Shown here piece after piece: positions 9,441-17,100 of a stretch of DNA of 45,327 nucleotides; position 1 is the first letter of the stretch; each line of letters opens with the position of its first letter. The stretch is taken from NCBI GenBank assembly GCA_023664735.1, contig JAMPFB010000013.1:1-45327 (forward strand), read 5' to 3'. The notes under the pieces are model-generated. The model searched no databases, was not told the origin of the DNA, and saw only the letters and a program-made list of their open reading frames with translations. The translations under genes and the position numbers were made by a program. Origin of the DNA: Robinsoniella sp. (GTDB taxonomy: Bacteria > Bacillota > Clostridia > Lachnospirales > Lachnospiraceae).

Positions 9441-9890
9441 TAATAACCGCATCATGCGGATATTATAAAAATATTCAAAGAAAGTTTGAATATCATACTA
9501 TGAAGGTATAAAGGGGCTGGATAGAATTGTGGAAGATACTGCCAGCATAAGACCTTTGTGCCACGGTAATTGCTGCAATATGCAGTTTTTATAAATAGCA
9601 GAAAATCATCCAGACTGGTATGTGTGTCATAGCCATATCAGCTATTTGCTCCGTATCCACAGCGGAGTATATGTATGCTGACTCCACTAGGCATATAGAA
9701 CACAACAAATAATAGTGCTCGTATCACATAGCTTTTTGGAAGAAGGTTACGTGATACGAAAAATCCTATATGTTCTACAACATAGGTCATTTGGAAATGT
9801 ACTCGCACAAATTTCTGAATGGTATGAAACCGCATGGTGTTCTCCACAAGCATCATGCGGTGGAGTATAAAAAATATGACAATGAAAAAA
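9441..9890 (+). ncRNA. Candidate large structured RNA between two mini-HTH genes
   Basis: No good ORF exists here, but stems are dense: ATATTCAAA/TTTGAATAT (9471-9479/9485-9493, perfect); GGTATAAAGG/CCTTTGTGCC (9505-9514/9553-9562, ten pairs including two G-U) enclosing GCTGG/CCAGC (9516-9520/9542-9546); CTGCA/TGCAG (9573-9577/9581-9585); ATAGC/GCTAT (9629-9633/9641-9645); TGCTCCG/CGGAGTA (9647-9653/9663-9669); TGTATGC/GCATATA (9672-9678/9691-9697); TCGTATCAC/GTGATACGA (9719-9727/9751-9759); CCTAT..GTT/AACATAGG (9765-9774/9779-9786); ACCGCATG/CATGCGGT (9829-9836/9854-9861). ACCGCAT at 9446-9452 could instead pair with ATGCGGT at 9855-9861 and close the whole domain. Size and phage setting recall ROOL or GOLLD RNAs, but I cannot match a consensus. 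Strand assumed from neighbours. Confidence 0.6.
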
Positions 9891-9944
9891 ATTTTTTTGT
9901 AAAGAAATTCTTGTATATAAAACAGTAGGAAAGAAGGTGAAAAA

Positions 9945-10121
9945 TTGAGTCAAACAGAATTAAGAGAATTGTATTGTAATCGTCTTAAATGTGAAAAGCA
10001 GTGTTACATAGCAGAACAGACAGGTATTAATGCTGCTGTACTGAGTCAGTTTAAAAATGGACATATCGATCTATATGATTATCTTTTTAAAAAATTAGAA
10101 GCATATCTTTTAAACAATTGA
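9945..10121 (+). CDS. Mini helix-turn-helix DNA-binding protein (copy 2)
   Basis: A 58-residue reading frame starting at TTG 9945, with AAGGTGA at 9934-9940 as ribosome site. It reads MSQTELRELYCNRL... and has the same layout as the protein at 9248-9433: YIAEQTGINAAVLSQFKNG aligns with AIAKKINITYDILAKFKQG, and KKLEAYLLN aligns with the C-terminal KLEEYLDK. I judge it a real gene because of this similarity, the RBS and its position. It has three cysteines where copy 1 has none. Function is inferred as a small transcription regulator. Confidence 0.7.
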   Translation: MSQTELRELYCNRLKCEKQCYIAEQTGINAAVLSQFKNGHIDLYDYLFKKLEAYLLNN

Positions 10122-10328
10122 GCAACTCGTTAACCAAGCAAACATATATTAAATTCAAATTATATCTAAAATTAAAATCTTAGTAGCAGGATAATCAAAG
10201 CTACAAAAAATCAAATTGTAAAAACTGAATATAGTAAAGACAAAAGCGGGGTGAAAACTATGATGGATAAAGAGGGCGGGGACTGATGAAATAAACCGAG
10301 AAAAATGTAAGAAAAAGGCACTTTTTAA
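10122..10328. other. AT-rich spacer
   Basis: About 200 nt with no substantial ORF. It holds a small hairpin GTAGC...GCTAC near 10183-10205 and an 8-codon frame at 10260 behind GGGGTGA that I would not call a gene. The hairpin ACTTTTT aattg AAAAAGT at 10320-10338 overlaps the -35 of the promoter that follows. Confidence 0.4.
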
Positions 10329-10357
10329 TTGAAAAAGTATTATTAAAATGCTATACT
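10329..10357 (+). promoter_or_regulatory. Strong sigma-A promoter
   Basis: TTGAAA at 10329-10334, exactly 17 nt spacer, TATACT at 10352-10357, with an upstream TG giving an extended -10 (TGCTATACT). Predicted start is near 10364, the first base of a long helix. It should be read by host polymerase in a lysogen. Confidence 0.7.
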
Positions 10358-10363
10358 ATTAAA

Positions 10364-10470
10364 GGAAAGTTATATTCAAGGAAGAAAACTACATCAAAAA
10401 TCACAAAAGTGATAAAACGGGAAATGGATTTTATGCAAAAGATAAACTACTTGAATATAGCTTTCTGCTT
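10364..10470 (+). ncRNA. Candidate small structured RNA
   Basis: The predicted transcript from the promoter just upstream begins at about 10364. Bases 10365-10380 pair with 10450-10465 in 16 consecutive pairs (one G-U), closing a 69-nt interior. Inside are ATCAC aaaa GTGAT (10400-10413) and an alternative pairing AAAATC/GATTTT. A U-rich stretch (TTATTTTG) follows the 3' strand and could end transcription weakly. No ORF is present. It could be a stand-alone RNA or a leader. Confidence 0.5.
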
Positions 10471-10527
10471 ATTTTGTATTAGGTTATTCCATGAAGAAAA
10501 CTAATCTGGTAAAATGGTTGTTTTTGC

Positions 10528-10556
10528 TTGTGTCAACTGCATAAGAATGGTATAAT
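10528..10556 (+). promoter_or_regulatory. Extended -10 sigma-A promoter for the zinc-ribbon gene
   Basis: TGGTATAAT ends at 10556 (TATAAT at 10551-10556), a perfect -10 with TGn extension. The -35 TTGTGT at 10528-10533 is weak, with 17-nt spacing. It lies about 60 nt before the start of the next gene. Confidence 0.6.
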
Positions 10557-10613
10557 AATTGAAAGAAAAGTTCTATTGTATCAAGAGAAAATCATAAAAA
10601 GTGGGTAATAATT

Positions 10614-11069
10614 ATGGGAGATATTAAGTGTGTTGAATGTGGAAGCAGCTATGATAAAATGTTTTTATTAGGAAAACAAGGAAATGCTAATATCTGTCCA
10701 ATGTGTGGTGCTGATATGGTTGCGAGTGAAGAACATCCGGACTGGATTACTTGGTATTATTATAAAGACATATTATATGGAGATTGTTGTTTGTTTGATA
10801 AGCAACCACTTAAACCAGATAAACTGGAACTTGTAAAAGAGTTTAAAGCCCCGCCAAGAGATGCAAATGGTAATAGCGATGCTGCAAAACAAGAGCTTAG
10901 AAAGTATGTACCGGATGCATTTACGGAATCAAAAACTGTACCAAAAGTGCAATGCCCTTATTGTTTCAGCAAAGAAGTACAGCTTGTACCAAAGAAATTT
11001 AGCTTATTAACAGGATTTGCAACAAACAGCTATAACCGTGTTTGTGTTAGATGCCAAAGGAAATTTTAG
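10614..11069 (+). CDS. Small double zinc-ribbon protein, function unknown
   Basis: A 151-residue soluble protein with two zinc-binding units. The N-terminal one uses CVEC and CPMC, the C-terminal one CPYC and CVRC followed directly by the end of the protein. The middle is rich in charged residues. The C-terminal ribbon resembles short phage zinc-ribbon domains but I cannot name a function. It is preceded by its own host-type promoter and followed by a terminator-like hairpin, so it looks like a separately expressed unit that may be active in the lysogen. Confidence 0.7.
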   Translation: MGDIKCVECGSSYDKMFLLGKQGNANICPMCGADMVASEEHPDWITWYYYKDILYGDCCLFDKQPLKPDKLELVKEFKAPPRDANGNSDAAKQELRKYVPDAFTESKTVPKVQCPYCFSKEVQLVPKKFSLLTGFATNSYNRVCVRCQRKF

Positions 11070-11102
11070 AATTTTTAACAATTAAATAATTAAAAGATAA
11101 GT

Positions 11103-11136
11103 GAGAGAGGTTACATTGTAGTCTCTCTTTTATTAT
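11103..11136 (+). terminator. Terminator-like hairpin before the tape measure gene
   Basis: GAGAGA at 11103-11108 pairs with TCTCTC at 11122-11127, followed by TTTTATTAT. The next start codon (11164) and its AAGGAGG site follow within 40 nt. Confidence 0.6.
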
Positions 11137-11163
11137 GTCAAAATTAAGGAGGAAACAGAAAGA

Positions 11164-14100
11164 TTGAGTAATGGAAATAATGAATTTGTAATAAAATTGC
11201 TTGCTTTATTGGACAAACAGAAAAGCAAAAGCCAAATTAATTCTGATATCAATAATTTGGAACAAACAATCAGAAAGATTAAAATAGTTGCTACCCTGTC
11301 AAAAGGAAATACAAAAACTGAGTTAAATCAGACGATAAGGCAGATGGAAGCCCAATTAAGACAGATAAAAGTACAGGCTAAGATAGATAACCGTCAGTTA
11401 AACAGGGAAATCAACAATGCTTTAAGGAATGTATCTGCAAGAGATATCAACCTTAATCTTAATAGCAACGGTGAAAGGCTGAATGCACAGGTAAGAAGGG
11501 TTGTTTCACAGGCAAGGGAATATGTGAACAGAAATCCATTAAACATAAATATTGACTTAAAGAAAGAGAAATTATTAAACCAGCTTGCAGCCTTTACCAA
11601 TAAGTATACAAAGATAAATGAATCATCCTATTGGCTTGGGGAAGCTGAAAGGCTACGTGGAGTAATCAGTTCCGTTACTAACAGAGATGAACTCAGAAAT
11701 GCTACAGACCAGTTGCAGGTATTTACATCAGGTGTGAGGGCAACGGGATATGCCACAGTTTCCACGACAGACAGAATCAAGGGAATGTTGGGAAACATCG
11801 TAAAAGTGGGCAATTACTTTGGTTTGGCATTTGTGGCTGTTAATAAATTCCGTCAGTCTTTAAACACATTGAAAACGAATGACACGATACTTACTGAAAT
11901 TTCTAAGACCAGTGAGATGACGAAAAAGCAACTGCAAGAATTAGGTGATGAAGCATTTAAAGTTGCAAGCAAGTATGGGCAGGTATCTGGAAATTATCTC
12001 ACGGCGGTTCAGGAAATGGCAAGGTCTGGATATGAAGCTTTATCTAATGAACTGGGTGAATTGTCGCTACTTGCACAGTCAGCAGGTAATATGACGTCAG
12101 AAATGGCAAATAATTATTTGCTTGCTACTGATGCTGCATATAAATACGGAGGAAGCGTAGAAAAATTAAATGCGGCTCTTGACGGGGCAAATTATGTCAG
12201 CAACAAAAATTCTGCCAGCCTTACGGATATTGCAGATGCAACACGTGTATCAGCTTCCTTTGCTGCAAATGCAGGAGTGGCTGTTGATGAACTGACAGCG
12301 GCAGAGGCTACTATGATCGCTACTACGAAAAGGAGCGGCTCCGAAATGGGACGGGCTTTTCGTTCCATCATTCTTAATTTACAACAGGTATCAGGAGAGT
12401 TTGACGGGGAAGTAATTGACGAAGAATCGCTGAAAAAAGTGGAAGAAAGATGTCACTCGTTGGGTGTAGAATTGGAATATATGAAAGACGGAGTTGCTAC
12501 CCTTAGAAATCCAATGGAGATATTGAAGGAACTTAGCGAGGTTTATAATTCCCTTCCAGACAATAGTGCAGATAAGCAAGGATTGATTAGTGATATTGGA
12601 GGAAAATACCATGCTAACGCTCTGAGCGCATTATTAAGCCGTTGGGATATGTATGAAAAGATGCTTGGTGAGTTTTCACAAGGTACGGGTTCAGCACTAG
12701 AAGAAGCAAATAAGACAGCTGATTCGTGGGAGGGGCGTTTAGCACAGTTGCAGAATACATGGGACAGCTTTATAAATTCCCTGATAGATAAAAATACAGT
12801 TAAGGGTGGTATATCATTTCTTGATAATACAATTCAGGCATTCGAGAAATTAACAGATACATTAGGGGCAATACCAACCATTCTTGCAACAGTAAATACT
12901 TCCATGACTGCACTCAATAAAAACTATGGGATTACGCAGTTGTTTAATAGAGAAACTCATAAAATGGATATTCAGGGTAATTTTATGGGAATTGATATAA
13001 CGGCATTTAAAGCACAGAAGAAACATTTTGGTGAAGCGGAAACTGCTATAGCAAGTTGGAATAGTAAACTATTACAAGGTGTAACTGATATTAATAATTT
13101 TAATAATGCGACCGTCCAGAATAACGAACAGCTAAAAGCTTATCTTGCAACGACATCCCAAGAAGCACCAGCTAGTTTAAATGGCTACAAATCTTATCTC
13201 CATGCAGCCGGTGTTAGTACAGATTCTTTACGTCTTAAGACAATACTATTAAATTCAGTTATAAGTTTAGGATTAGGTCTTGCAATCCAAGCAGTTGTAA
13301 CGGGAATCACCAAACTAATACAAGCAGAAAACGAATTAGCCCAAAAGACACAAGAAGCTGCAAAAGCATACGATTCATCATCCAAAACAATTGCCGATTA
13401 TACAGAAAAATACCAAGAACTCCAAAAAGCCCTGTTAGCCGCTAAAGGCAACGAACAGGAAACATACAACGTTAAAAAACAACTCCTAGACCTGCAAACA
13501 GAACTGAACGCTACATATGGGGACGAATACGGGAAGATCAACCTTGTAACGGATGCCTATAAAGACCAAACAGCAGCGTTACAGAACTATAACAAGGAAC
13601 TTTCCAACTCCTTCTTAAATGAGAACGAAAAAGGAATCAAACAGGCTAAGAGAAAAATGGAATATAAAGACCATTATAACCTTAGCTACACCGGAATTTC
13701 CGAATTTAGCGAAGAAGGTAAGATCCTTCAGGAGCTTGCAGAAAAATATGAAAAGGCTGGCGTGAAACTACAGCGGGATACAGACGGTCTTTTCTCAATA
13801 CACTTAGACGCAAATGCAGAAGATGCCTATGATATTATTGATTCTTTTATGTCTGATTTGAGAAGGAAATCAGAAAAGTTCAAAGATGAAAACTTATTTT
13901 CAGAGACATTCAACCTGCTTTCCTCAGAATTGAACCGGGCAAACGACACGATAGAAAAGTTTGGGGATAATTACAAAAAAGCACTGATAGCGGAAATTAA
14001 CACGAACGATAGTTTGTTGAAAACCTATAATGATGCGATCAAAAAGGTTGAAGAATATAATGAAGCGGTTTTAAAAAGCGAAAATCTCTATGATGATAAA

Positions 14101-17100
14101 AATGTAGAGAATGCTTATCAGAATTTACAAAAGATAAAAACCTACATACAAGACAATGAATCAGAATGGGGAAGCTACAGTTCTGTAATAAAAGACGTGT
14201 TTGGACAGGCTGATACTTCATGTCTTGATTTCAGCCATGCAATTTCAACAAATCAGGATGGAATGAAAGACCTGATTTCTGAACTGAAAAATTTTAACAG
14301 CGTTGAATTGCAGTCGATGTTTGATGATGGGCATAATGAGGATGCCTTCGACAAACTGATTGATAAGGCCGCAGAATATGACATATGCGTGGAGCATACT
14401 TCTGATGAAGTTCAAAAGCTAATCGACCTCCTTGTACAGCTTGGATATGTCCAAGGTGAAGCACAGGGGGAGATGGACAATGAGATTGATTTGGAAACAG
14501 CAAAATCTAATATTACATCTCTAACTGAAGAGTACGAACTCCTTCAAGAAGTCCTCTCCGACACAGGCAACATCCAACAGGAAACCTACGAAAAATTCAT
14601 CTCCTGCTCTTCCAAATATGCAACAGCAATCAAAACAGAAAACGGACGCATCACAGTAAACACGACCAAGCTCAAGCAGGTTGCAAAATCACGCCAGCTT
14701 GACACCAAGGAAGCCATCCGCCAGACACTTGCATTAAAGAAACAGGAATGGATTCAGTGGAAAAACAGAATAGAAAACTATAACGGCACCCTGCTTGATT
14801 CCATTGAAATAAAATATGGCGACATTGACGCATTGCAGGCAGAAATCACACAGTATGAACTCTTAGTAAACAGCCTTGACAACGCTTCCTCCGCATTCGA
14901 GAGATTCAAAGCGGCGCAACAGACCGATGATCAGGATATGTACGATACCGCCAAGGATGCGTTTGATTTAGTAAATGATACTCTGAATGATCCAAAAAGT
15001 GAAAATTTTGCCAAATTCAATACAGACAATTATCAGGAAGCAATTTCACTGATTGCAAGTGATGAATCATATCAAAAACTCCTGAATGCTGAAAACCTTG
15101 ATGAATATGTAAAGCTTTCACGTGAAGTTGTCAAAACACTAAAACCTCTTTTCGATGGCAATGGCAACGAAGTAGACGAACTATTTAAACGTGCAGACGC
15201 AATTATAGACAGTGGAGAAATCCCAAAAAATGATAAAGAATGGGCTGACAGATTAGAAACAAGCATAGAAGGATTTCAGGCATTAAAGCAATACTCAAAT
15301 TTATTCGAGTATAACGGCGGGGAATATTTCAGCTCTAGCTTCACAGACAGGCTTGACGAATACCAGTCGCTACTTTCCAATGCAGCACAGGCACAGGAAA
15401 CCCTTAATGCTGTCACGGATAAATCAAGCCATGAATACATGCAGCAGGGAAAGGCGTTGGAAGAAGCACAAGGAAAGCTTGACAGTTTCGTAAACATGAC
15501 AACCGATTCCATGACAAAGGCTTATGACAAATACGTGATACCCGGAAATGCAAGCGGACAGACATTTGCAGAATACATAAAAGCGCAGTTCGATTATGAA
15601 GATACAGACATAGACGGTTCCATACTTGCCATGATCGACAAGGCGGACACCCTGAAACAAAGACTGGATTCCATATCTACAACAGAAGCAGTGCAAAAGC
15701 AATTTAGTGAATATGACCAGTTACAGTCCATTATCTCCGTATTATCCGCTTTAGGAGTCCAATATGAAAAAACTGTTGACAATAAAGCAAACTTTGAAGC
15801 AGCTATACAGACGAAAGATAAAAAATCATCTTCTGATACTTTAAAAAATCAGATTGAGCAATATAAAGAACTTCAAAAAGAAGCCGAGACATGCCAAAGG
15901 GTGCTATCCAATACAGATCCAAAAAGCGAAGCATTTTCAGCCATGTCAATGCAACTGACAGAATTAAAGTCACAGATGGATGCGCTCCGTGAGCCGATCA
16001 CCATTGAAATCAATGCGAACATAGCAGAACTGGAAGCAAGAATCCAACGGGTAACAGAGGCAAAAAATCAGTTTGCGAAAAGTAATTCTGGATTAGAAAA
16101 TACTATGTTCTATTCCAGCCAGATGAACAGCTATAATGCCCAGCTTGAGAAAGATACGGCTAATAAGGCAGACCTTGAAAAGACATTGAAAGTCATAGTA
16201 GAGGATGACGAAGCAAAAGGGAAAATGGAAGCACTAGCCTCCTTCCAAATAGAAGATAAAACATTCAGTGTGTCTGTCAATGACAACGCAACACCTGTCA
16301 TTGACGCAATCAACAGTAAGATGATTGCCGATAAGAATTTTAAGATTACAGGCAGTTATGTGGGAACAGGTGGCGGCAGCTCTACTCCTACCCTTGGTGG
16401 AATACCAGTAGCTGAAGCAGACGGAACAGTAAGCTCGTTTGCAGGTGGAACACCATCTAATATTTCCATTCAGAAAAATGAAAAGGCACTTGTTAATGAA
16501 TTAGGTGAGGAAGGATTAGTCAGAAACGGTAAACTCATACCAATCAAAGGCGGTGCACAGTTTTTAAATTTAAGACGTGGTGATATCATTTTTAACCACA
16601 AGCAGATGGAACAGCTAAAGAAAAATGGATATACTGCTGGCAGAGGAAAATTGATTTCAAGCGCACATGTCAATGGAACAGTTGATGCCTTTGTTGACGG
16701 AACAAAAACATACACAACATATAACAAGGATAAAGTCTTACAGGACTGGACATACAGCCCTGCTAACCCAAAGAATAGGAAGGCTGAAAAGAAAGCTGCA
16801 GAAGAAAAAGAGAAGGAAGAAAAGGAAGCCAACGAAGAAATCTTTGACTGGATAGAACGAAGGATAAAGAGGTTACAAGCGGCATTCGATAAATGGCTCA
16901 AACAGGCGGAAACTGCCCTTACAAGCGGATTCATAACAAAGTATTACAAAAAAGCCGCAAATGCAATGTCCCAGCTTTTAAATACGCAGGGCAAAGCATA
17001 CAACCGCTACATGCAGGAAGCAAATGCAGTAGGGCTGGACGAAACATATGCCAAGAAGGTACGTGCCGGTGAAATCGACATCCAGACGATTAAGGATGAA

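Noticed and set aside
9414-9446. Perfect TTGACA at 9414-9419 as a promoter for the structured region
   Set aside because: It lies in the end of the HTH coding frame and has no acceptable -10 at 16-18 nt (TAGGTA at best).
9638-9953. Minus-strand ORFs of about 70 codons across the structured region
   Set aside because: Cysteine/phenylalanine-rich low-quality translations, no ribosome sites, overlapping frames; typical shadows of AT-rich structured DNA.
10260-10286. 8-codon ORF behind GGGGTGA
   Set aside because: Too short and without any supporting similarity.
10283-10310. CTGATGA followed by GAGAAAA, resembling a hammerhead ribozyme core
   Set aside because: There is no stem II between the two core segments and no matching stem I/III; the resemblance is limited to the short core words.
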